A DNA stretch of 64,000 bases from Arcobacter caeni (GTDB taxonomy: Bacteria > Campylobacterota > Campylobacteria > Campylobacterales > Arcobacteraceae): positions 1 through 64,000 of the forward strand of contig NZ_MUXE01000001.1 of the NCBI RefSeq assembly GCF_003063245.1, written 5' to 3'. The notes beneath the pieces were generated by a model that had not been told where the DNA came from, ran no database searches, and worked only from the letters and a program-made list of their open reading frames with translations. Below are positions 27,825 to 36,661 of this stretch, in pieces; the first letter of the stretch is position 1, and every line of letters starts with the position of its first letter. Position numbers and translations under genes: made by a program.

Positions 27825-28706
27825 TTATATTTCTATTCCAAAATAATATTTCACTAAATATCCAATAATAAATGAAATTATCGCAACTCCAAAAGTAATA
27901 GCTGACATTTGAAGAACTCTTGTTGTGAAGTTTAAATCCTTTGCAACACTAATATAAAAATTATATGAAACAATGGCTAATAAGGCACAAATAAACATCA
28001 TAATCAAAGAATAAGCCATCGTTTCGAAGATAAAAAAAGGCACAACCAAAATAGCAGTTGTTAAGATATATGAAACACCCGTATAAAGTGAATATGTAAG
28101 TGGTTTTATAGTTTCATTTGGGTTTTCTTTTGCTTCAAAATATGCAGATCCAGCCATTGATAAAGATGCAGCAATTCCCATTATAAGACCCGTTAGTCCA
28201 ACTACTAAACTTTTATCAAAAGCTAAAGCAATTCCACTTAAAGTTCCTGTTAATTCAACTAAAGCATCATTCATACCCAAAACTATTGCACCTGCATATA
28301 AAAGTTTTTTGTCATTTAACATTCCGATGAGTTCATGTTCATGTTGGGTTTCTTGGTTATATATTCTTTGTGATTCAGGATAAATTTCAAAAAGTTCTTT
28401 ATAAAATTCTTCCGCTCCAGCTTCTCTTTTTTCCAAAGATTTCAAAGCAAAAGAAGTTCCAAAAACTTTTACAAGAAATACAAACCACCAAACTAAAAAC
28501 TTTTGAGCTTCCATTTGTTTATTTGTTATTTTTACCCAAAAATCATAATGATATTTTTCTTCTTTTGCAATTTTTTCAAAGATATTTTTGTTATTTTCGT
28601 CTTTTTGAAAAAGTGCTAAAGTTTTATAAATAGTATAATCATTTATCTCATTTTGTTGTTGAATTAAAGCTTTTCTTAGATTCTCTTTATCAAATGCTGT
28701 ATTCAT
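27825..28706 (-). CDS. Ferritin-like/VIT1 (CCC1) family membrane iron or manganese transporter
   Basis: A fusion of 293 residues. The N-terminal ~140 form a ferritin-like helical domain with probable di-iron ligands (EKYHYDFW and ETQHEHELIGM). The C-terminal half is a VIT1/CCC1 membrane domain beginning YAGAIVLGMNDALVELTGTLSGIALAF, followed by SLSMAGSAYFEAKEN. The layout matches membrane-bound ferritin MbfA-type exporters. Its ATG lies 13 bases from the DUF389 gene and its stop abuts hypF, so it shares their mRNA. The substrate could be Fe2+ or Mn2+. Confidence 0.85.
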   Translation of the reverse strand: MNTAFDKENLRKALIQQQNEINDYTIYKTLALFQKDENNKNIFEKIAKEEKYHYDFWVKITNKQMEAQKFLVWWFVFLVKVFGTSFALKSLEKREAGAEEFYKELFEIYPESQRIYNQETQHEHELIGMLNDKKLLYAGAIVLGMNDALVELTGTLSGIALAFDKSLVVGLTGLIMGIAASLSMAGSAYFEAKENPNETIKPLTYSLYTGVSYILTTAILVVPFFIFETMAYSLIMMFICALLAIVSYNFYISVAKDLNFTTRVLQMSAITFGVAIISFIIGYLVKYYFGIEI

Positions 28707-28718
28707 AAGTTTCCTTTT

Positions 28719-30635
28719 TTAATTTATTTGCACTACTGCTATTATTTTTAAAACAATCTGTTTATCTACTGTTTCTTGCAACTTATTTTTGATAATATTA
28801 TAATCATTAAATGAGAGATATTCACTTGAAACAACTTCTAAATTTACAAAAATTTTATCCTTTTTATTTTGTAAAGATTGTATATTTAATTCTACTTTTT
28901 TATCATTTACAACTATTGATTTAAAGCTATTTAATTTATTAAAATATTCATAATTATCAACTACTTTTATAAATGATAAAAACAAAGGTATAGAAATAAG
29001 TGCCATTAAAACAAAAGTATAAAATAGTCCTTTTTGGGCTTTTTTTACAGGTGCAAAACCTAAGACTATAAAAGTTAATGCAGCACTTAAAGTTATTCCA
29101 ACTAAATTTGTAAGAAAAAGTAAAAAAGAACCATAAATTAAATCTATATTTCCAATTCCTAATCCAATTCCCATTACACTTAAAGGTGGAACTAAAGCAA
29201 CGGCAATTGCAACACCTGCTAGAGATTTTGAAACTTCTTCTTTTGAAGTTGCGTAAGCTCCTGCTATTCCAGAAAAAATAGCAACCATTAAATCCAATAA
29301 ATTAGGATTTACTCTTACTTGCATCTCTACTGTTATTTGTTCCAATGGAATAAGCAACGCATAAATACTAGAAAATAATAATGCCAAAAAAATACCAAAA
29401 AGCAATGTTCTTAAACTTTGAAATAATAAAAATTTATCTGCTCTTATTATACCCATTGACAAAGATATTATAGGAGCCATTAAAGGTGCTAATATCATCG
29501 CACCTATAATCACGGGTGTTGAATTCGCAAAAAGTCCAGTTGTAGATAAAAGCGTACTTAAAATCATTAATATGGCATAAGTATAAGAAAAATTCGCACT
29601 TTGTTTTAAACTACTCAATAAATCTTTGAAATCATCATCACTTGCTTTTTTAAATAATGGCAATTTCCCTTCAATTAAAATACTACTTAATTCAGCTTTT
29701 GGTAAAGAATTTAGTTTTATTACATCTTTTTCTTCAATATAATTATCATCATTTTTTACAATTTCTACTAAACTTCTACCTAAATGTATATTCAAACAAT
29801 CTTGTAATACTTCAAGTTTTATAAGTTTTGATTGATGTAAATCTTTATTATCAATTTGATAATCCAACATTTCATTTGAAGAAATAGTAAGTTTTGAAGC
29901 TTTAATAAATCCTAAACTTTTTGGCAATGAAACTAAAGAAATTCTTTGATAAAAAAAGATTGATAATAAATACCAAACATAAGAAATCAAAGAAGTTGGC
30001 GCTAGAATATAAGCATTTAATTTTCCATCATGAATAGATAATTCATCTCTTAATGCTGATTCTTGAGTTGCGATACTTAAGTGTTCAAGGATAGTAATTC
30101 CTGAAGCTGCTGTTTTTATTGAGTATTCTTCTGAAGTGGTTAAAGTATAACTTTTAAATGAGATATTTTTAAGATTATCAAAAAATATCTTAATTTTATT
30201 TAATCTACTATTTTTATTATAATCAAAATTATTCATTCCATGCATATCACCAATAGAAATACGATTAAAACTAAGAAATTCATTACATTTTAATAAGTCA
30301 ATTTTACTTAAAAGTTCAGGATTATATGAATCATCAATCGCATCAATAATATTACTAGAAATACCGTAATTTTTTATTGTGTTCGCAGAATCTTTATGTG
30401 GAAGAATAGAAATAAATATACTTTTATTTAAATGATTTTGAAAGAAATTTTTTATCTCATTATCACTTAAAAATAAAAGGAATAATGTATCTTTATCATT
30501 TTTATGCTCATCAAATATTTCTTCTGTTGAAAAAATAGATATTTCACTTTTATATTTTTCTTTTATATAATCAAAAATTTCATTAAGAACTTTTTCATCT
30601 TTTTCTTGGGTAATAAAATTGATATTTTTATACAC
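28719..30635 (-). CDS. DUF389 membrane protein with diacylglycerol kinase-like N-terminal region
   Basis: This protein has 638 residues. The C-terminal half (from about 350) is a DUF389 domain with several helices (LLSTTGLFANSTPVIIGAMILAPLMAPIISL, then GVAIAVALVPPLSVMGIGLGIG). The N-terminal ~330 residues are soluble. Parts of it (HDGKLNAYILAPTSLISYVWYLL, LVSLPKSLGFIKASKLTISS) look like the C-terminal beta domain of YegS-type lipid kinases, though I see no clear GGDGT nucleotide motif. The kinase-like reading is inference. It is the first gene of the hypF unit. Confidence 0.75.
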   Translation of the reverse strand: MYKNINFITQEKDEKVLNEIFDYIKEKYKSEISIFSTEEIFDEHKNDKDTLFLLFLSDNEIKNFFQNHLNKSIFISILPHKDSANTIKNYGISSNIIDAIDDSYNPELLSKIDLLKCNEFLSFNRISIGDMHGMNNFDYNKNSRLNKIKIFFDNLKNISFKSYTLTTSEEYSIKTAASGITILEHLSIATQESALRDELSIHDGKLNAYILAPTSLISYVWYLLSIFFYQRISLVSLPKSLGFIKASKLTISSNEMLDYQIDNKDLHQSKLIKLEVLQDCLNIHLGRSLVEIVKNDDNYIEEKDVIKLNSLPKAELSSILIEGKLPLFKKASDDDFKDLLSSLKQSANFSYTYAILMILSTLLSTTGLFANSTPVIIGAMILAPLMAPIISLSMGIIRADKFLLFQSLRTLLFGIFLALLFSSIYALLIPLEQITVEMQVRVNPNLLDLMVAIFSGIAGAYATSKEEVSKSLAGVAIAVALVPPLSVMGIGLGIGNIDLIYGSFLLFLTNLVGITLSAALTFIVLGFAPVKKAQKGLFYTFVLMALISIPLFLSFIKVVDNYEYFNKLNSFKSIVVNDKKVELNIQSLQNKKDKIFVNLEVVSSEYLSFNDYNIIKNKLQETVDKQIVLKIIAVVQIN

Positions 30636-30725
30636 TTTTTGAATTCCTTAAAAAAATTAAAGTAATTTTCATTCTCTTGAAAAGTATATTATAGTGTAAG
30701 CTTTTTAATATCATATTTTTTGATA

Positions 30726-32366
30726 TTATTTTTGAATCATAAATTCTTTATTGTAATAAATTTTAAAATTTTTAGTAATACTTTTTTCAACTAAAGATGT
30801 GAATAAATCATTTGTAAACATATCTCCGCATAAGCTAACTGCTTTTACTTCATATGATTCATTTATAGTATCAGTTTTTCTTCCTATAAAGTGAGCCAAA
30901 CTTTCTATAAATCCTAAAGAGATTGTTTCTTCATCAACACCTGCTAATTTAAAACTAATTGAAGATTTAATTAAACTAATATAATCAAATTTTTTATGGA
31001 AAAGTTTTTTTGAATCAAACAGTTTATAATCAATTCTAGGACCTTTTTCTAAAAAACAATTATTGGCATTTTCTAAAATACTATTTTTAAAATCTAAGAT
31101 AATTTTTGCAATTTCCCAATAACAATAAAAAGAACTATTTTTATACATTGATATATCAGTATTTATAGCTTTTTTATACTCTTTCTCAAATTTATTCTTA
31201 TAGTTTTCAACTAGTTTTTTACCACCATCATTTTTTTGTATTTCTTCAAATATCTCTTTTATTGAGGAAGGAATATAAAATGATTCTACAATATCAACTA
31301 AACCATCTATTTTTTCAGAATAATAAGACATTCCATCATCATCTTTTGTACTTATATAAAAATTTAGAATTGAACTATCAAATAATTGATTTTCTGCTAA
31401 AACTGTCATAAATTGTGACTTATTTTTTTCATTAAATTTTTCATATACATTGTCTAAATTTTTAGGATATGAATTTGATTTTAAAATTAATTTTTTATTA
31501 TCAAAACATTTAATTATTGGAATATCCAAAAAAATATCATTAAAAATATCATTTTTACAGTCAATATCTAAAAAATAATCAAAATCACTATTTTCTTCTT
31601 CAATATTTAAAAAAGATATATCATATTGTTCTAATTGTAAAGCCAATAAATGAAGTGTCAAGTCATTTGGGTATCTAATATCAATATTAGTTTTTTTCAC
31701 ACTATTTTTTTGTCTATATATTTCATTTATTTTAAAATTAATTTGTGGTTTTTCAATACTAACAAGAGCCACAATATCTGTTTTATTTTCTACAATAATT
31801 TGAGATATTTTTCTAATATTTGTAACAAGAAGAGAAGAAGATTCATCTAAAGTTTTTATTTTAGAAAAAATAAAAGTTCCACTTAGTGTTTTTATTTTTA
31901 TTTTTTTATCTTCATTAATTAACAAAGCTATTTTTTTAAATAATTCAATATTTGATTCTACTTTTTTATCTTCAAATAAAAAAGATGCTTCTTCAAAACC
32001 ATCACAAATATTGCAAGATTTAAAGGCATTATAAAAATCTTTGCTTTGAGTATTCTCAACTTCTTTTAAGCATGAAGGACAAAAAGATATAGTTTTTTCT
32101 TCATTTAAACAAATTGAATTCAAAGTTAGTATTTCATCGACAACTTCTATTTGAACATCATAATAATAAATAGACATGGGAATATAAACAGATAAAGACT
32201 CTGAGAATTTTTCTAAAATTTCTTCATTTGCTTTTACATATAAATAAACAAAATCTAACTCTTGATATATTTTGTATTCACAATCAAATTGTTTTGAAGC
32301 AAAATCTAAGAATTTTGCTAGTGTTTTATCACTTGATTTATATGTAAATTTAAATTTTAGGACCAT
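30726..32366 (-). CDS. hydE: HydE-type hydrogenase accessory protein, HypF-related (copy 1)
   Basis: The last gene of the first hydABCDE operon, 546 residues. HydE of Wolinella and Helicobacter is needed for active uptake hydrogenase but its reaction is unknown. Vestiges of HypF are visible: a CPSC...CNIC zinc finger at about residues 95-120, SIEKPQINFK where HypF of this window has SKEKPIVLVK, and a terminal SLCGDMFTNDLF where HypF has VLGGGVFQNKTLL. The acylphosphatase motif and the HHxxH metal site are missing, so it is not a second carbamoyltransferase of normal type. It is unrelated to the radical SAM HydE of [FeFe] enzymes. It overlaps hydD by 17 bases. Confidence 0.8.
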   Translation of the reverse strand: MVLKFKFTYKSSDKTLAKFLDFASKQFDCEYKIYQELDFVYLYVKANEEILEKFSESLSVYIPMSIYYYDVQIEVVDEILTLNSICLNEEKTISFCPSCLKEVENTQSKDFYNAFKSCNICDGFEEASFLFEDKKVESNIELFKKIALLINEDKKIKIKTLSGTFIFSKIKTLDESSSLLVTNIRKISQIIVENKTDIVALVSIEKPQINFKINEIYRQKNSVKKTNIDIRYPNDLTLHLLALQLEQYDISFLNIEEENSDFDYFLDIDCKNDIFNDIFLDIPIIKCFDNKKLILKSNSYPKNLDNVYEKFNEKNKSQFMTVLAENQLFDSSILNFYISTKDDDGMSYYSEKIDGLVDIVESFYIPSSIKEIFEEIQKNDGGKKLVENYKNKFEKEYKKAINTDISMYKNSSFYCYWEIAKIILDFKNSILENANNCFLEKGPRIDYKLFDSKKLFHKKFDYISLIKSSISFKLAGVDEETISLGFIESLAHFIGRKTDTINESYEVKAVSLCGDMFTNDLFTSLVEKSITKNFKIYYNKEFMIQK

Positions 32367-32913
32367 TTATAATATCCCTTTTAAATGAGATTTGAGAAAT
32401 ATTCTCAATAGTTGTATTCATATTTCTAATTTTTACACTTATATTTAATTTTTCTAAATGCTTTAAAACTACGGATTCCATAGTTATAACTGCATTGATA
32501 ATTTCACTACTTAATTCAAAAGTAGTATCGTCACTAACTCTTTTTGGAATAATTCCTAAAACATTAGTTGTAGGTAAATCTTTGTTCATATCAATCATAT
32601 TTAGTGTTTGAAGCATTTCAACTTCATGGGCGCTTCCTTGCCAATTTACATAAGATGGAGTATTTTTATAGTCAAAAAAATACACATCTCCTGCTTTTGA
32701 ATTATCAGCATCAATACAATCAACTACGATAACTTCATCATACTTAACAATCTCAGGAATTAATCTTTGAGCCAAAGTTCCACCATCAACGATACTAACA
32801 CTGTTTTTATCAGATAAAAACTCATATTTTTCATCTAGAAAATGTATAAAATGAACTCCCATACCCTCATCTTGGAATAGAATATTTCCAATTCCTAAAA
32901 TTAATATATTCAC
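32350..32913 (-). CDS. hydD: Hydrogenase maturation protease HydD (copy 1)
   Basis: An endopeptidase of the HyaD/HybD family that trims the C-terminus of the large subunit once nickel is inserted. The N-terminal GIGNILFQDEGMGVHF carries the nickel-recognition acid, VVDCIDADN the second acid and GSAHEVEML the histidine. I prefer GTG 32913, which overlaps the hydC stop as GTGA, over ATG 32931; the choice adds or removes six residues. It overlaps hydE. Confidence 0.92.
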   Translation of the reverse strand: MNILILGIGNILFQDEGMGVHFIHFLDEKYEFLSDKNSVSIVDGGTLAQRLIPEIVKYDEVIVVDCIDADNSKAGDVYFFDYKNTPSYVNWQGSAHEVEMLQTLNMIDMNKDLPTTNVLGIIPKRVSDDTTFELSSEIINAVITMESVVLKHLEKLNISVKIRNMNTTIENISQISFKRDIINGPKI

Positions 32914-33578
32914 TTTTTCTCTTCTTCCCATTTATAACCTGATACTATTGAATCCATCGCACCACTTTTCCCATAAACTGAATTAAAAATAGCCAAATAA
33001 ATATGAATTGGTAAAAATATTATAAATACCCACATACAAATATGATGAATTTCTCTAACCATTGCTAATCCACCTAAAATAACTTCAAGAGGACTTAAAA
33101 TATCATATAATAATCCACCTAATCCTTGATGATATACATGAATATGTAAGATTAATCCTGTAATTGAAATTACTATTAAAGCTCCATATACGCCTGTATA
33201 TGCCATAAATTGTAAAGGATTATAAACACCTTTTAAATGAGCATGTTTTCCTATTAGCATATAATATTTTATTTGTTTAAACCAAACGATAGGATTTATA
33301 AAATCCCAAAAAGAAGCTCGTTCACCTTTACTTTGTTTGTCAAAAATAAATAAATAAAATTTTCCTAAGGTAACGCAAATTAAAACAAAACCAAAAATAA
33401 TATGCCAAGATCTCATTAAGGCATTTAAATAGTTATTTGGTTCACCTTGAGTAAGACTAGATGCAATAAATGGAACTGCAATATAAAATCCTGTAAAAGT
33501 AAGAATTATAATTGCAAGAACTCTAACCCAATGAGTAAGTCTAAGCCATAAAGAAAATTCATAATGTTTTTTTATCAT
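32910..33578 (-). CDS. hydC: Hydrogenase cytochrome b subunit HydC (copy 1)
   Basis: A di-haem b membrane anchor of 222 residues that passes electrons from HydA to menaquinone. It has four helices with histidines in LRLTHWVRV, RSWHIIFGF, LILHIHVYHQG and EIHHICMWVF...LPIHIYLAI. Typical of group 1 uptake hydrogenases. It is placed 10 bases after hydB and overlaps hydD. Confidence 0.92.
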   Translation of the reverse strand: MIKKHYEFSLWLRLTHWVRVLAIIILTFTGFYIAVPFIASSLTQGEPNNYLNALMRSWHIIFGFVLICVTLGKFYLFIFDKQSKGERASFWDFINPIVWFKQIKYYMLIGKHAHLKGVYNPLQFMAYTGVYGALIVISITGLILHIHVYHQGLGGLLYDILSPLEVILGGLAMVREIHHICMWVFIIFLPIHIYLAIFNSVYGKSGAMDSIVSGYKWEEEKK

Positions 33579-33588
33579 AATAATCTCC

Positions 33589-35322
33589 TTATTGACAAGC
33601 TAATCCATAAATGGGATCAACTTTATATGTTCCTAAATCATTACCTTTTTTATCCATTACATGAACAGCACAAGCAATACAAGGATCAAAACTATGTATT
33701 ATTCTAATAATTTCTAAAGGCTGTGAAATATCAGCAACCTTAAGTCCTATTAAACTCGCTTCATAAGGTCCCATTTGTCCTTTTGCATCAATAGGTCCTG
33801 CATTCCAAGTTGATGGAACAACAGCTTGATAGTTTTCAACTACTCCATTTTTTATTCTAATCCAATGTGATAACATTCCTCTTGGAACATCGCCTATGAA
33901 TCTTCCTCTATACTCTTTATCTTTATCTATTTTATAAGAAGTATAAGTATCTTGGTTAACTTTTAAATTTTCAATCAATGTATAAAAAGTTTCTAATCCG
34001 TATTTTGCAATTGCCTTTGCTTGAATCATTCTAGCAGCAGTTCTTCCAAGAGCTGTAAATAGTGCAGATTTAGGAAGACCTGTTTTTTCTAAGAACTCAT
34101 CAACTAAGGGAACTATTTTTTTATTCCCTTTTGCATAAGCAATTAAAATACAAGCAAGTGGTCCTACTTCCATAGCTTTTCCATCATATCTTGGTGATTT
34201 AATCCAAGAATATTTTCCTTTTTCATCAACTACTTTTGAATGAACTTTTTCACCATGAGATCCTATTGTATCCATATCTTTAAGACCTGTATATTTAGGA
34301 TTTGTTTTACCCTCATATGGATGTAAAGGCTCATCATTTTCATACCATGAGTGAGTTGCTTCTTCTGTAATTAAATCTTCATTTATTTCAAATACTTTTG
34401 ATAAATTTCCATTCATTATAAATCCTGAGCTAAATAAAAATTCACTCTCATTTAACTGCATCTCTTCATGTGCCATAAAATTCATAACACCTGCTTGTTG
34501 TGTAACAGAGGGTTCATCTTTAAAAATACTTGCTGCCATTAAAACATCAGCTTGATAAGCTTCATTTACAAACTCTGCACCTTTTTTAAATAATGTTAGG
34601 AATTCTCCCATTCTTGAAGGATCTAGTAAATCCATAATACAAGTAACTCCACCAACAGTTAAACTTTGAGGATGTGGTTGTTTTCCTCCAAATAAAGCCA
34701 TAAGTTTTGCTAAGTCTCGTTGAATTTCTAAAGCTTTTAAATAATGAGATAAAAGTATTAAATTTTGCTCAGGTGAAAATCTATAAGTTTTATGTCCCCA
34801 ATAAGCATTTGCAAAAGGTCCTAATTGTCCTCTTTGCACAAATTCTTTTACTCTGTTTTTTACTTTTTTAAGGTCATTTTCACCCGTTGCTATTGGATAA
34901 TCTGAATACTTAAATGCTTCTTTTGAAGCTTTTGATTCATCTGCATCTAAAGCAGAAACAACATCAACCCAATCTAGTCCATGCAAATGATAAAAATGAA
35001 CAACATGGTCGTGCATAAATAAAGATTGATTCATTAAAGATCTAGTTAATTTTGCATTTAAAGGAGGAATTATTCCTAAAGCATCTTCAACAGCTTCAAT
35101 TCCTGCTCTATAATGTGAGAAAGTACAAACTCCACAAATTCTTTGCATTAAAAAACCTGCATCTCTTGGATCTCTATTTTTAACAATAGTTTCTAAACCT
35201 CTCCAAAGAGTCGAAGAAGAATACGCTTTTTGTATTACATTATTATCATCAACTTCAACTTCAATTCTTAAATGTCCTTCAATTCTTGTAATTGGGTCAA
35301 TAATTACTCTTTTATTTTCCAT
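33589..35322 (-). CDS. hydB: Quinone-reactive [NiFe] hydrogenase large subunit HydB (copy 1)
   Basis: The 577-residue catalytic subunit. The two active-site pairs are RICGVCTFSH near the N-terminus and DPCIACAVH near the C-terminus. After the final His a 21-residue extension (VMDKKGNDLG... to LACQ) remains to be cut off by HydD. Family blocks such as ITRIEGHLRIEVEVD and FHLHGLDWVDVVSAL-like text are present. It follows hydA by two bases. Confidence 0.96.
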   Translation of the reverse strand: MENKRVIIDPITRIEGHLRIEVEVDDNNVIQKAYSSSTLWRGLETIVKNRDPRDAGFLMQRICGVCTFSHYRAGIEAVEDALGIIPPLNAKLTRSLMNQSLFMHDHVVHFYHLHGLDWVDVVSALDADESKASKEAFKYSDYPIATGENDLKKVKNRVKEFVQRGQLGPFANAYWGHKTYRFSPEQNLILLSHYLKALEIQRDLAKLMALFGGKQPHPQSLTVGGVTCIMDLLDPSRMGEFLTLFKKGAEFVNEAYQADVLMAASIFKDEPSVTQQAGVMNFMAHEEMQLNESEFLFSSGFIMNGNLSKVFEINEDLITEEATHSWYENDEPLHPYEGKTNPKYTGLKDMDTIGSHGEKVHSKVVDEKGKYSWIKSPRYDGKAMEVGPLACILIAYAKGNKKIVPLVDEFLEKTGLPKSALFTALGRTAARMIQAKAIAKYGLETFYTLIENLKVNQDTYTSYKIDKDKEYRGRFIGDVPRGMLSHWIRIKNGVVENYQAVVPSTWNAGPIDAKGQMGPYEASLIGLKVADISQPLEIIRIIHSFDPCIACAVHVMDKKGNDLGTYKVDPIYGLACQ

Positions 35323-35324
35323 AA

Positions 35325-36485
35325 TTATTCCTCACCATCTTTTGGATTTTTAATTTTTGAAATTACAGCATGAGCTGCTATTCCAATACCTGTTACTGTT
35401 AATAATCCAACCCCAATTTTATCAGCTGTTGCATCTGCCCCTAAACCTTTAAATACTGTGTTATATAATCTATTTGCAACAGGTTCTTCAAATGGTCCCA
35501 TCGTATCCCAAAAACCAGGTTCACTACATCCAATACATCCATGTCCTGCTTGAATAGGCCATGACATATGAGAATTAAACTTATTTTTTGAACAATTATT
35601 AAAAGTATAAGGACCTTTACATCCTACTTTATATAAACAAAACCCTTTTTTAGCACCCTCATCACCAAATTCTTCAACAAATTCACCTGCATCAAAGTGA
35701 CCTCTTCTTTCACATAAGTCATGAATTCTTAAGCCATAAGCCCATTTTGGTCTATTATAAACATCTAAAGCAGGAAGAGTTCCATATAAAATATAATGAA
35801 GTAAAGTTCCAACAATATTCTTTTCACTAGGAGGACAACCTGGCACATTTATTACAGTTTTACTTGTAACTTTTGAAAGTGCTACTGCTCCTGTTGGATT
35901 AGGAATTGCTGCTTGAACTCCACCATAAGAAGAACAAGTTCCAATTGCAAAAATTGCAGCTGCATGTTCTGCTGCATCAATTGCATTTTGTTCACCTGTT
36001 TTTCCATGACCACCAATTGTTAAAAAGTGAGCATTTTCTCCTGAGGGAATTCCACCTTCTACCATTAAAATATACTGACCTTTATATTTTTCAATTGCAT
36101 TTTCAAGATTTTCTTCAGCTTGCCAACCAGCAGCTGCCATTAAAGTTTCATGATATTCCAAAGAAATATAATCAAATATCAAAGAATCAATAGTTGGAGC
36201 ATCTGTTCGTAGTAATGATTCACTACAACCTGTACATTCAGCCATATGTAGCCAAATAATTGGCAATCTATCTGCTAATTTTGCAGCTTTTGCAACCAAA
36301 GGAGTAAAAGTTCCAGGTAATGCTAACATAGCAGTTATAGCAGCTGCCCATTTCATAAAATCTCTTCGTGAGATTCCTTTTTCATCCAAATGTTTTGAAA
36401 TTGTTTTATTTTCTTTTAATTTTGGTAATTTTTCTAATTCTATTAATCTTTTTGATAATTTTTCATACAGTTTTTCAGCTTGCAA
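35325..36485 (-). CDS. hydA: Quinone-reactive [NiFe] hydrogenase small subunit HydA (copy 1)
   Basis: An iron-sulfur subunit of 386 residues exported with HydB by the Tat pathway (SRRDFMKWAAA at about 35-46). Proximal cluster ligands are ECTGCSES, GTCSSYGG and GCPPSEKN. The distal cluster lies around HDLCERRGHFD and the medial one in CKGPYTFNNC and GCIGCSEPGF. A C-terminal helix (IGVGLLTVTGIGIAAHAVI) anchors it to the membrane. The start is TTG 36485, with AAGG about eight bases upstream. Confidence 0.95.
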   Translation of the reverse strand: MQAEKLYEKLSKRLIELEKLPKLKENKTISKHLDEKGISRRDFMKWAAAITAMLALPGTFTPLVAKAAKLADRLPIIWLHMAECTGCSESLLRTDAPTIDSLIFDYISLEYHETLMAAAGWQAEENLENAIEKYKGQYILMVEGGIPSGENAHFLTIGGHGKTGEQNAIDAAEHAAAIFAIGTCSSYGGVQAAIPNPTGAVALSKVTSKTVINVPGCPPSEKNIVGTLLHYILYGTLPALDVYNRPKWAYGLRIHDLCERRGHFDAGEFVEEFGDEGAKKGFCLYKVGCKGPYTFNNCSKNKFNSHMSWPIQAGHGCIGCSEPGFWDTMGPFEEPVANRLYNTVFKGLGADATADKIGVGLLTVTGIGIAAHAVISKIKNPKDGEE

Positions 36486-36502
36486 AATCTAACCTTTTTT
36501 AG

Positions 36503-36516
36503 TGAATGATTATTCA
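36503..36516. promoter_or_regulatory. Palindrome TGAATGATTATTCA, proximal to hydA copy 1
   Basis: A 14-base imperfect palindrome with half-sites TGAAT and ATTCA and a 4-base spacer. It lies just upstream of the ribosome site of hydA and downstream of a TATAAG box (on the minus strand near 36537-36542), a position suited to repression. A second copy lies at 36581-36594. Confidence 0.5.
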
Positions 36517-36580
36517 TTTATTTTAATTATTGAATCTTATACTAATTATGGTTAAACTTTCTTTACTAAAATCATAAATA

Positions 36581-36594
36581 CGAATAATTATTCA
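36581..36594. promoter_or_regulatory. Palindrome CGAATAATTATTCA, distal to hydA copy 1
   Basis: Half-sites GAAT and ATTC with a 4-base spacer, in the 176-base gap between the hydE2 terminator and hydA1. On the minus strand it reads TGAATAATTATTCG, which is 13/14 identical to TGAATAGTTATTCG at 42734-42747, upstream of the other hydA. This suggests a shared regulator. Confidence 0.5.
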
Positions 36595-36605
36595 TAAAAA
36601 TAAAA

Positions 36606-36634
36606 AAAGCTCAAACTTTAAAAATTTGAGCTTT
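36606..36634 (-). terminator. Terminator of the second hydABCDE operon
   Basis: AAAGCTCAAA and TTTGAGCTTT form a 10-bp stem with a nine-base loop, followed on the minus strand by a run of T. It lies 28 bases beyond the hydE2 stop, so it ends that operon before the hydA1 promoter. Confidence 0.85.
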
Positions 36635-36661
36635 AAAAACAGTAATATTTTGTGATTTGGA

